From Panopea generosa (taxonomy: Eukaryota; Mollusca; Bivalvia; Adapedonta; Hiatellidae): a stretch of 64,000 nucleotides of DNA. A program made the position numbers and the translations under genes. Positions 52,601-55,725 of this stretch are shown in pieces; the stretch's first letter is position 1; the number at the start of each line of letters is the position of its first letter. The notes under the pieces are model-generated. The model was not told where the DNA came from. It made no database searches and saw nothing but the letters and a program-made list of their open reading frames with translations. The stretch is from the NCBI GenBank assembly GCA_029582155.1, contig CM055895.1, forward strand, positions 18,032,787 through 18,096,786. Reading direction: 5' to 3'.

Positions 52601-54922
52601 GTTACGCCAAGTAGATGAGAACTGGTATGAGGGCAGGGCAGGGAACCGACAGGGAATTTTCCCAATAGCCTATGCAGAAGTATTACGAGAACCATCAACC
52701 CCTCTGGTAACCCCTGCTCCCTCTGTAATCACCACACCCATGACGGGCAGAGGTTTGTAAAATTTCATGTTTTATATTCATTAATTATTAGACTATAGAC
52801 TTAGCCTTACCTCATTGGTCACTTTATTGATACCATTTCCAAACAGTGTCAACACTGATCTGTCTGCCAGTAATGGAGACAACGCTATCATATCTATTTT
52901 GTTCGGCTTTCAGTCTGTATAATCGTATTAACACCCTGTTAAAATATCCCTTTGAGAAAAGAAATAAATTTTAAATAATTAAGAAAATAAATAAATCTCA
53001 GTAAACTTAAGAAGAGAAGATGAATACTTAAAGTCTTTTTTATGTTGTTTTTCAGGCACCCCCGAGATGCTGTCTCCCGTGAGTTATGACGGAGCACCCA
53101 CCCCACCACCACAGCCATCCCCTGGGGCATTCAAGTCACCAACAAGTACACTAAGTTTCAGTGGAAACAGATATCCAACAAGTCCCAGAGATCAGCATTT
53201 TTCACCTAGACATGATACCCGGGACTTCTCCCCCAGATATGACCATGTGTCCCCACAGAGATACGATGGTGTTCATTCTCAGAGACAATACGAGCCATCA
53301 CATCCATCTCGGCACATGAACGGTGGTTACAGTCAACCTCAACAACAACAACAACAACAACAACATAGACTGGAGGACCTTTCACTGCGGAGTCGACAAA
53401 GTCCGCAGCAGATCAGGAAGGAGAATCCTCCACCACTCAATATTACAGCTAAATCTGTATCTACACCCAACATAAACATGAACAAGTCACATGATCATAA
53501 TAGGAATAAAGTACAAGAAGACGACCTAGCCTTGGCAAGGTAAAACGTGTTAAAACTTATTGCTGACTTGGTGGGATTGATTTCATCATAAGTGTTGTCT
53601 TGAAAACATTGTTTTGTTATTACTGTTTCCGACTAAGTAAATAAGTGTTTCCTTGACAACTCATTCGCAATGTAGTTATTGTTTCCATCAAGGTAAATAA
53701 GTTTTTAATGAAAACTCATTTGTGTGGGTGTTATTGTTTCCATCAAGGTAAATAAATTTTTCAGTGACAACTCATTTGTGTGGATGTTATTGTTTCCATC
53801 AAGGTAAATAAGTTTTTCAATGACAACTCATTTGTGTTGGTGTTATTGTTTCCATCAAGGTAAATAAGTTTTTCAATGACAACTCATTTGTGTTGGTGTT
53901 ATTGTTTCCATCAAGGTAAATAAGTTTTTCAATGACAACTCATTTGTGTTGGTGTTATTGTTTCCATCAAGGTAAATAAGTTTTTCAGTGACAACTCATT
54001 TGTGTTGGTGTTATTGTTTCCATCAAGGTAAATAAGTTTTTCAATGAAAACTCATTTGTGTTGGTGTTATTGTTTAAAAATAGGTCAAGAAATGTGTCCT
54101 TGACAACTCATTTTGCAAGTGTTATTGTTTTCACCACTGAAAGCAGTTACATGTACTTTCTCTGGGAAAAACAACATTATTTTATAGTTAACGTTTACAA
54201 CTCAATAAGTTAATGTAAAAGTTGTCAGTTACACACAGTTTTTTACTTCTAAAACAGATAATTCTTAACCTGTATACCAGTATTATGGTGTTATTTGTTC
54301 TCGCCCAGTTTCACCGGAGGTTACCCTCCATCCACCCAACCATCCAGAAAGATTTCTAAAAAAGATCCAAGCTAGGTTTATGAAACTGTACATTGTGGAT
54401 AGAGGGCAATAAGGAGATAATGCAGGTCATCTTATATTTTATGTCTGATGAAATAGTTGTGGTTGCCATGGCAACAAAATAGATAAAATTACAGATACAA
54501 AATTGGTCCTTTAGTAACAAAAAAAGTATCCAAGCTATATTTGTGAAACTTAACATGTGGATAGAGGGCAATAAAGAGATCATGAACATCATTGTATTAA
54601 TTTTTCAGTCAGACAAAAATTGTGGTTGATATGGCAACAAAATTGGTTAACTGGTTGTGGACTTTTCTTTTAATGCTTGAAATACTGTAATGACTTGAAT
54701 TATCTTATTATTTCACAGATAGTTTATACCTTGATCTCTGTTTGTTACAGGTACAGAGCAATCTATGCATACAAGCCCCAGAATGAAGATGAGCTGGAGC
54801 TGTTGGAGGGAGATGAGGTGTACGTCATGGAGAAATGTGACGATGGGTGGTACGTCGGAACTTCAGGGAGGACGGGCATGTTTGGTACCTTCCCAGGAAA
54901 CTATGTAACACGCGTTCAATAG
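3865..54922 (+). CDS. SORBS: Sorbin/SH3-domain adaptor (SORBS/CAP/vinexin family), 5' partial, 13 exons
   Basis: Predicted cytoskeletal adaptor. Family members sit at integrin adhesions, Z-discs and cell junctions, where their SH3 domains bind vinculin, Abl, Cbl or Sos and the SoHo domain binds flotillin. The domain order is the family signature: a SoHo-like region (residues about 30-95 of the chain seen here), a long disordered linker, a charged coiled coil (about 1680-1717), the PSQKSPIP motif (about 1725), SH3-1 (about 1759-1811), SH3-2 (about 1828-1880), a Pro/Gln-rich spacer and SH3-3 (about 2065-2120). Exons: 3865-3951, 9052-9101, 24403-24548, 29331-33659, 36565-36906, 37577-37603, 42271-42374, 43731-43816, 50094-50234, 51226-51451, 52584-52752, 53056-53539, 54751-54922. 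Every junction uses GT/AG and keeps phase; the total is 6363 nt including the stop. Exons 4-6 are probably alternative. The start codon was not found. Invertebrates usually have one such gene (Drosophila CAP, C. elegans sorb-1), so no vertebrate paralogue number is assigned. Confidence 0.9.
4590..4680. repeat. Inverted repeat around GATAACTC motif
   Basis: GCAAGAGTTATCTTTCTT and, about 55 bases on, AAAGATAACTCCTGCT form the arms of an imperfect hairpin. The GATAACTCC core is a motif dispersed through bivalve genomes. Probably a remnant of a short inverted-repeat element; its ends are unclear. Confidence 0.45.
5490..5935. repeat. Degenerate tandem array, about 36-bp unit
   Basis: Repeated variants of TTCAATAAAAGGGTCAATAT and ACCTAAGATT run through the interval, about a dozen divergent units. 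The high divergence suggests an old array. No coding potential. Confidence 0.65.
6950..8530. repeat. 52-bp minisatellite, about 30 units
   Basis: The unit contains ATAACCATGTTACTGGTCAG, GTACTAAGATAAACTGATCA and AGTACTTAAG. More degenerate units extend back to about 6780. Two unit types alternate: TACTGGTCAGGTA (mostly early) and TACTGGTCAAGTA (mostly late). A block of about 420 bp starting near 7558 recurs starting near 7979, indicating a recent block duplication. Intronic and non-coding. Confidence 0.9.
9052..9101 (+). CDS. SORBS: SORBS exon 2 (start of SoHo region)
   Basis: A 50-nt exon, phase 0 in and 2 out, encoding [16 protein letters not shown] plus the first two bases of a Tyr codon completed in exon 3. 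The acceptor is AAATTTCAG and the donor A|gtaagt, a strong consensus. It joins in frame to 3951 and 24403 and supplies the first part of the sorbin homology region, including a Pro-rich NPPVDLPG turn. It is too short to stand out as an ORF; support comes from phase, splice sites and the match to the exon 3 context. Confidence 0.78.
9516..9990. repeat. Dispersed repeat family X, copy 2
   Basis: Collinear with the copies at 2640 and 45560: AATTATCATTTATAA, TCTACCAAAACATG, ATTCTAAAAATA, CAAATTGAAGTCATGTGACT, TTTTTTAGTCTAACTTGGCC and GATATATTGGGAAAGAAATG. The ORF at 9823-10086 lies mostly inside this repeat and is not a gene. Confidence 0.55.
10856..13421. repeat. 44-bp minisatellite, about 58 units
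   Basis: Very regular array whose unit contains GGGGTTATATATACTGATAC, CAGGTGTGCAAATCAATGAC and TACT. Common variants are GGGGTT/GGGGTC, GTGTGC/GTGTAC and AATGAC/AGTGAC; they recur in patches, as expected from unequal exchange. Nearly every unit carries CAGGTG, which is both an E-box and an AG|GT motif. Non-coding and intronic. Confidence 0.95.
14014..14176. mobile_element. PIF/Harbinger-like MITE, copy 1
   Basis: Terminal inverted repeats of about 33 bp differ by one base: the left begins GGCCATTATAAATTAATTGC and the right is its complement, ending TTATTATGGCC. The middle is a short A/T-rich and then G-rich spacer. A second copy lies at 52155-52398 and is flanked on both sides by TTA. Three-base TTA/TAA target duplications and ends rich in GGCC suggest PIF/Harbinger; inferred from ends only. 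Confidence 0.7.
17458..17690 (+). repeat. tRNA-derived SINE, family B, divergent copy
   Basis: Box-A-like TTGCCGAATGGTCTAAGTGC and box-B-like GGTTTGAGCCC lie at tRNA-like spacing. They are followed by TTTATGTGAGAAGATGTTAC, which matches the body of the SINE at 61541-61755. The tRNA-like part is too degraded to fold as a working tRNA. Small ORFs on both strands here are incidental. Confidence 0.5.
19425..19850. repeat. 26-bp minisatellite, about 16 units
   Basis: The unit contains AAATTATACAGGTAGGAGAA and TTTAAT, with indel variants. Each unit carries ACAG|GTAGGA, which resembles a 5' splice site. Intronic and non-coding. Confidence 0.85.
22350..22615 (+). repeat. tRNA-derived SINE, family C
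   Basis: A box-B-like GGTTGTGGGTTCAATCC is followed by a body (TCTAGGTCTGGTGGGC, TACCATGTGTCTGTGGCATG, CACTTCAGTGTGGC) whose reverse complement recurs at about 33855-34060 and 61128-61400. It ends in an A/C-rich tail after GATATAACTGAAAGACC. Three copies in two orientations support a dispersed SINE. Confidence 0.7.
23003..23230. mobile_element. piggyBac-like MITE, copy 2
   Basis: Bounded by TTAA on both sides (TTAACCCTTTACTCCATTG at left, AAGGGTTAA at right). The centre is a hairpin with 24-base arms that mismatch only at one position: GTGCAGGAAGAGTTCAGATT plus GCTC, a five-base loop, then the complement. About 70 bp upstream (22931 onward) is a partial duplicate of the left end with its flank, so the insertion site has been tandemly duplicated. 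Confidence 0.7.
23315..23358. repeat. Poly-C tract, 44 bases
   Basis: An uninterrupted run of C on the + strand (G on the - strand) inside intron 2, within otherwise AT-rich DNA. It can form G-quadruplexes on the - strand and an i-motif on the + strand. The exact length is likely assembly- or allele-dependent. An apparent poly-Gly ORF on the - strand comes from this run. Confidence 0.9.
23490..23715. repeat. Degenerate tandem array, about 30-bp unit
   Basis: Variants of GGTTCTTGGTTGTTGGTCAG followed by TTCCCTGTA recur about seven times. The array leaves overlapping ORFs on both strands (23474-23674 on -, 23498-23704 on +) that are by-products of the repeat. Confidence 0.7.
24050..24255. mobile_element. 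piggyBac-like MITE, copy 3
   Basis: The left end is TTAACCCTTTACTTCATATG and the right end ATGGAGTAAAGGGCTAA, so the right TTAA has one substitution. It shares the core words AACAGTGTAG, TTCTGCACTGTTTTC and GAAGAGTCCAGTTAGAATGC with copy 2. The central hairpin is more eroded than in copies 1 and 2. Confidence 0.65.
24403..24548 (+). CDS. SORBS: SORBS exon 3 (SoHo domain core)
   Basis: A 146-nt exon, phase 2 in and 1 out, encoding about 49 residues with [30 protein letters not shown] and QKPAPDKAT. The KGGEIPxxGLQKPAP stretch is the part I recognise as sorbin-homology (SoHo) type, the N-terminal hallmark of SORBS proteins, known to bind flotillin at lipid rafts. The SEPSL serine resembles a basophilic kinase or 14-3-3 site. 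The acceptor is CTATTTCAG and the donor A|gtacgt. Its phase matches both the giant exon (29331) and, if exons 4-6 are skipped, exon 5, 6 or 7. Confidence 0.9.
25633..25836. mobile_element. Foldback MITE-like element, unit A
   Basis: Ends are CCTGGCACTGGTTTCACTAA at left and TTGAAACACTAGCCTGG at right (inverted). The interior contains CCAGTCTAAAATCATGATCA and TTTAAGTTTTTAAGTAT. It abuts unit B, sharing the GCCTGG junction, and the two form one large imperfect palindrome. Confidence 0.6.
25831..26034. mobile_element. Foldback MITE-like element, unit B
   Basis: Ends are GCCTGGCTCCTGTTTCACCA at left and TTGGTGAAACAGAAGCCTG at right (inverted). The interior holds the complement of unit A's internal sequence (TGATCATGATTTTAGACTGG), so the two units sit head to head. 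Non-coding. Confidence 0.6.
26090..26390 (+). repeat. tRNA-derived SINE, family D
   Basis: A box-A-like TGGCTCAGTCGGTTACGCAT and a box-B-like GAGTTCAAATC are spaced as in a tRNA gene and followed by about 220 bp of unrelated body and a CAATCAATCAA tail. The tRNA-like head lacks a convincing acceptor stem, so this is a SINE and not a tRNA gene. Confidence 0.7.
27415..27850. repeat. Degenerate array of ACTGGTTCCCA units
   Basis: Divergent copies of ACTGGTTCCCAAATATCAT and TATGAACTT recur every 30-40 bases, interrupted by a SINE fragment at 27562-27602. Small ORFs overlapping it (27340-27546 on -, 27696-27968 on +) are not convincing genes. Confidence 0.55.
27562..27602 (+). repeat. SINE-D head fragment
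   Basis: GGTTAGCTCAGTCGGTAGCA and CATCTGACTATCAATCTAG match the tRNA-like head of the SINE at 26090. The box B half is absent, so this is a truncated copy. Confidence 0.55.
29331..33659 (+). CDS. SORBS: SORBS exon 4: giant linker exon (1443 codons)
   Basis: A single 4329-nt exon, phase 1 in and 1 out. The acceptor ATTTCTCAG gives A|TT with exon 3, and the donor GATTTTG|gtaaga gives G|AA with exon 5. It encodes a mostly disordered, Ser/Lys/Glu/Asn-rich linker. Recognisable parts: a charged, helix-prone block (chain residues about 169-256); an Asp/Glu/Ser-rich acidic tract; a more ordered block (about 541-666) with [20 protein letters not shown] and [18 protein letters not shown]; many RxxS and SP sites; and an SH3-ligand motif [10 protein letters not shown] (about 1456-1465) near the end. 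The size and position resemble the large neuronal exon of vertebrate SORBS2 (nArgBP2), and the ordered block may be the shared part; this is inference. A methionine at 29366 could serve as start if an alternative promoter lies just upstream. Unspliced, the frame reads 14 codons past the donor to a stop at 33701-33703. Confidence 0.9.
33855..34060 (-). repeat. tRNA-derived SINE, family C, reversed copy
   Basis: The reverse complement of this stretch matches the body of 22350-22615: GACCAGACCTAGAAC, GAGTATCATGCCGCAGACAC and TCTAAGCACTGTCACACTGG all have counterparts there. The head beyond about 34060 is lost or too diverged to place. Confidence 0.6.
34615..34662. repeat. (CAT)n microsatellite
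   Basis: About 15 uninterrupted CAT/TCA trinucleotides. It yields a poly-Ser reading on the + strand that is not a gene. Confidence 0.9.
35275..35340. repeat. (TGAA)n microsatellite
   Basis: About 15 perfect TGAA/GAAT tetranucleotide units inside intron 4. Confidence 0.9.
36565..36906 (+). CDS. SORBS: SORBS exon 5 (Ser/Pro/basic linker)
   Basis: A 342-nt exon, phase 1 in and 1 out, encoding about 114 residues. It starts [20 protein letters not shown], has a His/Thr/Asn/Gln-rich middle, then [20 protein letters not shown] and [14 protein letters not shown], and ends [10 protein letters not shown]. The acceptor is CATGTTGTAG and the donor GGAG|gtataa. The PNPPVRNP and KPSRPRLR motifs look like SH3 ligands or basic docking sites. 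It is symmetric in phase and therefore skippable. Upstream in-frame codons, including a Met at 36501, belong to intron 4. Confidence 0.87.
36907..37576 (+). other. Intron 5
   Basis: A 670-base AT-rich intron ending in TTTAATTAAACAG. No repeats or other features were recognised in it. Confidence 0.65.
37577..37603 (+). CDS. SORBS: SORBS exon 6: 27-nt microexon
   Basis: Acceptor AATTAAACAG, then 27 bases, then a strong donor G|gtgagt. With phase 1 in and 1 out it adds nine residues, VDEECIDNY, with the shared Gly completed by exon 7 or exon 5. The acidic, tyrosine-containing insert is typical of tissue-specific microexons. Support is the splice sites and the exact phase fit only. Transcript data could show it is a chance match. 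Confidence 0.55.
37801..37987. mobile_element. Tc1/pogo-like MITE, copy 1
   Basis: The ends TACAGTGAAACCTGTCTTAA and ACACAGGTTTTACTGTA are inverted repeats. The interior repeats GTTGCTTAA/TGGCTGCTTAAAACA motifs in opposite orientation. The TA at each outer edge and the CAGTSAAACC termini resemble Tc1/mariner-pogo ends; the superfamily is inferred. Confidence 0.65.
37994..38169. mobile_element. Tc1/pogo-like MITE, copy 2
   Basis: Starts TACAGTCAAACATGGTCATC and ends AGATAGGTTTTACTGTA. It shares TATTAAGCAGCCACCTG and TCTTAAAATGCCA with the copy at 50566-50730. It lies six bases after copy 1, so one inserted next to the other or both arose by duplication. Confidence 0.65.
38690..39350. repeat. 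Dispersed repeat with about 165-bp tandem subunits (three)
   Basis: CTATGCAACTACTCATTGG recurs at about 38756, 38920 and 39086. Each is followed by ATGAAACTT, CACAGAGACAAGGACCATAA, CTCTGGGTTGCATTTTGGCA and TATGGCCCTTT. ACACCCAGGTTAAACTTTTG occurs at both ends of the block. GTTATGGCCCTTT-type words also occur at 48530 and 48660 and are common in bivalve DNA. The ORFs here are repeat by-products and look nothing like SORBS. Confidence 0.7.
39785..40900. repeat. 24-bp minisatellite with higher-order units
   Basis: The unit CCCAGTTGTCTCTATATGGG plus ATAG is repeated tightly at 39815-40080. It then recurs inside larger units containing CAGGTGTCCTATATTGAATA, TAAGCCCATTTGCCTGTATA, GAATGTGGGATAACCCTGCA and GTCTCTATATGGTATAACCC. 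Because 24 is a multiple of three and the unit lacks stops, ORFs stay open on both strands (up to 236 codons on -). Non-coding. Confidence 0.9.
42271..42374 (+). CDS. SORBS: SORBS exon 7 (charged coiled-coil start)
   Basis: A 104-nt exon, phase 1 in and 0 out, encoding [20 protein letters not shown] followed by [14 protein letters not shown]. The acceptor is CCTATTTCAG and the donor TTA|gtaaga. The [13 protein letters not shown] run continues into exon 8 as one charged helix, probably coiled coil, in the position of the charged helix that precedes the SH3 cluster in vertebrate SORBS proteins. The phase fits exon 6, 5, 4 or 3, consistent with alternative use of exons 4-6. Confidence 0.9.
42463..42643 (+). 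repeat. tRNA-derived SINE, family A, full head
   Basis: Box-A-like GTGGTCCAGTGGTAGAA and box-B-like GTGGGTTCAATCC lie at tRNA spacing, followed by the family body (GCCACGGCTATGTGTAGTGT, GAGCAAGACACTTTATCTGC, TACTGGTTTTACCCAGG). It is immediately followed by a family-B SINE fragment, forming a composite. Confidence 0.75.
42644..42790 (+). repeat. tRNA-derived SINE, family B, fragment
   Basis: GGATTTAAGGCACCATTTCA, ACCTCTCACTGCTAAGGTCG, GTCAGTAACTTGTGGATGGG and CGGTGGTTCTACT match the SINE at 61541-61755. The box B region is degraded. Confidence 0.65.
42795..43550. repeat. 46-bp minisatellite, about 16 units
   Basis: The unit contains TGTCTCAGTTCAGGTATGGA, CCAGACAACACACAACAGTG and GTCCAA (45- and 46-base variants). 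It has no stop in any forward frame, giving three overlapping ORFs of 179-266 codons. Each unit carries a tctcag acceptor-like and a CAG|gtatgg donor-like motif five bases apart. It lies between SORBS exons 7 and 8. Confidence 0.92.
43731..43816 (+). CDS. SORBS: SORBS exon 8 (coiled coil, HSD motif)
   Basis: An 86-nt exon, phase 0 in and 2 out, encoding [20 protein letters not shown] followed by SRKHSDFL. The acceptor is TTATTTTCAG and the donor TT|gtaagt. A charged helix with an ADIESR(K/R)HSD ending just before PSQKSPIP is, as I recall it, a conserved family feature in vertebrate SORBS proteins. It continues the helix of exon 7. Confidence 0.92.
44675..44890 (+). repeat. tRNA-derived SINE, family A, best-preserved copy
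   Basis: Box-A-like GTGGTCCAATGGTAGAGCAT and box-B-like GTGGGTTCGATCC are followed by CATGGCTATCTATGG, AGCAAGACACTTTTCCTGAA, TACTGGTTTTACCCAGGAAG and GATTTGTGTAAGTTGTAATA. The boxes are closest to a functional Pol III promoter of any copy here. The body lacks tRNA structure. Confidence 0.78.
45029..46872. mobile_element. Dispersed bivalve-type element with internal repeats
   Basis: The left end, TAGCTCTACTGGCCAAAGGC, and the right end, GCCAGTAGAGCGTCCTCAGG followed by CCTTTTTGGGCCTCTTGTT, share an inverted GCTCTACTGGC core. Internal blocks of about 300 bp repeat: CAAATTTGTTCATATTT occurs three times (about 46110, 46415, 46715), and TTTGAGTTCTGAAGCATC and AAGGGGCCAG twice each. A family-X repeat is inserted at 45560-46085. 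No transposase or long ORF is seen. Confidence 0.6.
45560..46085. repeat. Dispersed repeat family X, copy 3
   Basis: Collinear with 2640-3245: CATTATCATTAATAAGTAAA, TTGGTATGTTAAATTCACCA, CATTCTAAAAATAGACAGC, GGGAAATTTATTTTAGTCTA, ACCTAGGCACATAGCCCAAG and TTTTGAAAAATCCTGATAT. Its position inside the 45.0-46.9 kb element implies a later insertion or a composite origin. Confidence 0.6.
48405..48700. repeat. Dispersed repeat with GGCAGAGTTAYGRCCCTTT words
   Basis: GTCTGTCCGTACGCATGTAT, AACTTGTCAACTAATTTTCA, TTTTGGCAGAGTTACGACCC and TTTTGGTGGAGTTATGGCCC occur in order, with an internal duplication. The composition matches repeats widespread in bivalves and relates to 38690-39350. No coding potential. 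Confidence 0.55.
50094..50234 (+). CDS. SORBS: SORBS exon 9 (PSQKSPIP motif, start of SH3-1)
   Basis: A 141-nt exon, phase 2 in and 2 out. It encodes [20 protein letters not shown], then a basic spacer [14 protein letters not shown] and the first strand of SH3-1, [13 protein letters not shown], in which GMYNF replaces the usual ALYDF. PSQKSPI- is, as I recall it, a conserved SORBS signature just ahead of the SH3 cluster and is a candidate proline-directed phosphosite. The acceptor is TGCTTATAG and the donor AG|gttggt. Confidence 0.95.
50566..50730. mobile_element. Tc1/pogo-like MITE, copy 3
   Basis: Ends TACAGTCAAACCTGTGTAAG and TTAAGACAGGTTTGACTGTA are inverted repeats bounded by TA. The inside has TATTAAGCAGCCAC and TCTTAAAATGCCA as in 37994-38169. 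It is the cleanest copy of the family in the window. Confidence 0.72.
50887..51141 (+). repeat. Possible 3' end of a LINE or SINE with (TATTG)n tail
   Basis: A 66-codon ORF ends at 51116, followed by AATAAAGAATATTG and a (TATTG)3-4 tail. This is the layout of a 5'-truncated non-LTR insertion. No reverse-transcriptase motif is visible, so the call rests only on the tail. Confidence 0.3.
51226..51451 (+). CDS. SORBS: SORBS exon 10 (rest of SH3-1, start of SH3-2)
   Basis: A 226-nt exon, phase 2 in and 0 out. It completes SH3-1 with [30 protein letters not shown] and [10 protein letters not shown]. The n-Src-side acidic residues, the GNWFEG tryptophan and the FPxNYxxVL 3-10 helix are all intact, so the Pro-rich ligand groove should be functional. 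A 16-residue Gln/Ala/Ser linker leads to [19 protein letters not shown], the first half of SH3-2. In the family the first two SH3 domains bind vinculin. The acceptor is GTTTTCTAG and the donor AAG|gttggt. Confidence 0.96.
51452..52583 (+). other. Intron 10
   Basis: A 1.1-kb AT-rich intron with the second Harbinger-like MITE (52155-52398). Nothing else was recognised in 51452-52150. Confidence 0.65.
52155..52398. mobile_element. PIF/Harbinger-like MITE, copy 2
   Basis: The left end GGCCGTTATAAATTAATTGC and right end TTAATTTATTATGGCC are about 33-bp inverted repeats nearly identical to those at 14014-14176. It is flanked by TTA on both sides. The longer A/T-rich middle accounts for the size difference. 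The internal GGGAGGGTGGG and AAGGGGGGCAGGCAGG match copy 1. Confidence 0.72.
52584..52752 (+). CDS. SORBS: SORBS exon 11 (rest of SH3-2)
   Basis: A 169-nt exon, phase 0 in and 1 out, encoding [20 protein letters not shown] and [14 protein letters not shown], the second half of SH3-2. The ligand-binding Trp and FPxxYxxVL are present, with Ala in place of the usual Asn of FPxNY. It then starts the spacer: [20 protein letters not shown]. The acceptor is TCTTTTTCAG and the donor G|gtttgt. The RQVDxNW similarity to SH3-1 suggests the two domains arose by duplication. Confidence 0.96.
52753..53055 (+). other. Intron 11
   Basis: A 303-base intron, one of the shortest in the gene, with nothing recognised in it. 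The acceptor is GTTGTTTTTCAG. Confidence 0.7.
53056..53539 (+). CDS. SORBS: SORBS exon 12 (Pro/Ser/Tyr/Gln-rich spacer)
   Basis: A 484-nt exon, phase 1 in and 2 out, about 161 residues. It has [16 protein letters not shown], a repeated SPRxDxxxFSPRYDxxSPQRYD pattern (about 50 residues with four SPR/SPQ steps), an eight-residue polyQ encoded by pure [13 protein letters not shown], and the end [11 protein letters not shown]. It is disordered and rich in SP and tyrosine sites, and links SH3-2 and SH3-3. The pure CAA tract may be length-polymorphic. The donor AAG|gtaaaa is followed at once by an array that repeats a very similar AAG|gtaaat word. Confidence 0.93.
53590..54080. repeat. 56-bp minisatellite, about 8 units
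   Basis: The unit contains GTAAATAAGTTTTTCAATGA, CAACTCATTTGTGTTGGTGT and TATTGTTTCCATCAAG. The middle units are nearly identical and the edges more diverged. Every middle unit carries CAAG|GTAAATAAG, which resembles a 5' splice site. Confidence 0.9.
54309..54375 (+). CDS. Candidate alternative last exon of SORBS
   Basis: A strong acceptor (TTTGTTCTCGCCCAG) is followed by a frame that, joined to exon 12 in phase 2, reads [20 protein letters not shown], then PS and a TAG at 54373-54375. The Pro/Ser-rich, basic composition suits this protein better than random AT-rich intron. If used, the product would lack SH3-3. There is no supporting transcript evidence, and it could be chance. Confidence 0.35.
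54360..54650. repeat. Duplicated intronic segment, about 170-bp period
   Basis: AAGATCCAAGCTAGGTTTAT, GTGGATAGAGGGCAATAAGG and GGTTGCCATGGCAACAAAAT recur as AAGTATCCAAGCTATATTTG, GTGGATAGAGGGCAATAAAG and GGTTGATATGGCAACAAAAT. The minus-strand ORF at 54356-54592 arises from this duplication. Confidence 0.6.
54751..54922 (+). CDS. SORBS: SORBS exon 13 (SH3-3 and stop)
   Basis: A 172-nt terminal coding exon, phase 2 in. It encodes a complete SH3 domain: [40 protein letters not shown] and [13 protein letters not shown], then TAG at 54920-54922. The ALYxY-type first strand, acidic RT loop (NEDELEL), DDGWYVG tryptophan and FPGNYV helix are all present, which is typical of the third SORBS SH3 domain, known to bind Sos/Cbl-type proline ligands. 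The protein ends within a few residues of the domain, as in the rest of the family. The acceptor is TTTGTTACAG. Confidence 0.97.
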
Positions 54923-55393
54923 CAGACACTTATTATATAGGTACATCAATGGTTGCAGTATTGTATACACATGTACAAGATAAGTCTTTGGTTCTATAAA
55001 TGGCTATTTTTCAATTGTTCTGTTTTTTTATTTTTTAATTAGTTAATCTATTGGTATGTTTTACTTTGTAGCGGAGATTTGCTAAACATTGTAAAATTAG
55101 GGCTTGCATGAAAAATTGATTTTTTTTTTCAGAACTATGGTTGATTGTTTATCTTTTACCATTTGGTTTTACATACCTTCTTATAATTGGCTTTTTGCGT
55201 ATAATTTACAGTCAGCATAATGTTGAAAGACTGCTTATTATTTATTGTTGTAAACTTTTATTTCTTTTATTTAACAAAAAGTTTATAACTGGGATGAAAT
55301 AACTGCTTGCAAATGACATTACACTTATAACAGACAATCTGACAGTTTATATATAATTGACTTATAACTACTTATTAAGAAATTACTTGCTTA

Positions 55394-55725
55394 TAACTGA
55401 GATAAAGTGTATGTCGGCTTATGGCCATTCATTTGCTTATAACTGATAACATTATGCTGACAATTGAGAACTTTTGCATGATAATTTACTTATAATTGAC
55501 ACTCTGACAGTTAATAATTGACTTATAACTACTTAAATAATTGACTTATAACTACTTATTAACTGAGATAAAGTGTATGTCTTCTTATGGCCATTCATTT
55601 GCTTATAACTGATAACATTATGCTGAAAATTGAGAACTTTTACATGATAATTTACTTATAATTGTCACCCTGACAGTTAATAATTGACTTATAACTATTT
55701 AAATAATTGACTTATAACTACGTAG
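55394..55725. repeat. 166-bp tandem duplication in the 3' UTR
   Basis: Copy 1 (55394-55559) and copy 2 (55560-55725) both begin TAACTGAGATAAAGTGTATG and both contain GCTTATAACTGATAACATTA and CTGACAGTTAATAATTGACT. They are nearly identical, so the event is recent. Both also contain internal CTTATAACTACTTA repeats. Confidence 0.85.

Larger units (their letters stand above)
53540..54750 (+). other. Intron 12
   Basis: A 1.2-kb intron holding the 56-bp array (53590-54080) and a candidate alternative terminal exon (54309-54375). A roughly 170-bp duplicate (AAGATCCAAGCTAGGTTTAT near 54363 and AAGTATCCAAGCTATATTTG near 54524, each followed by GTGGATAGAGGGCAATAA) lies at 54360-54650. Confidence 0.7.
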
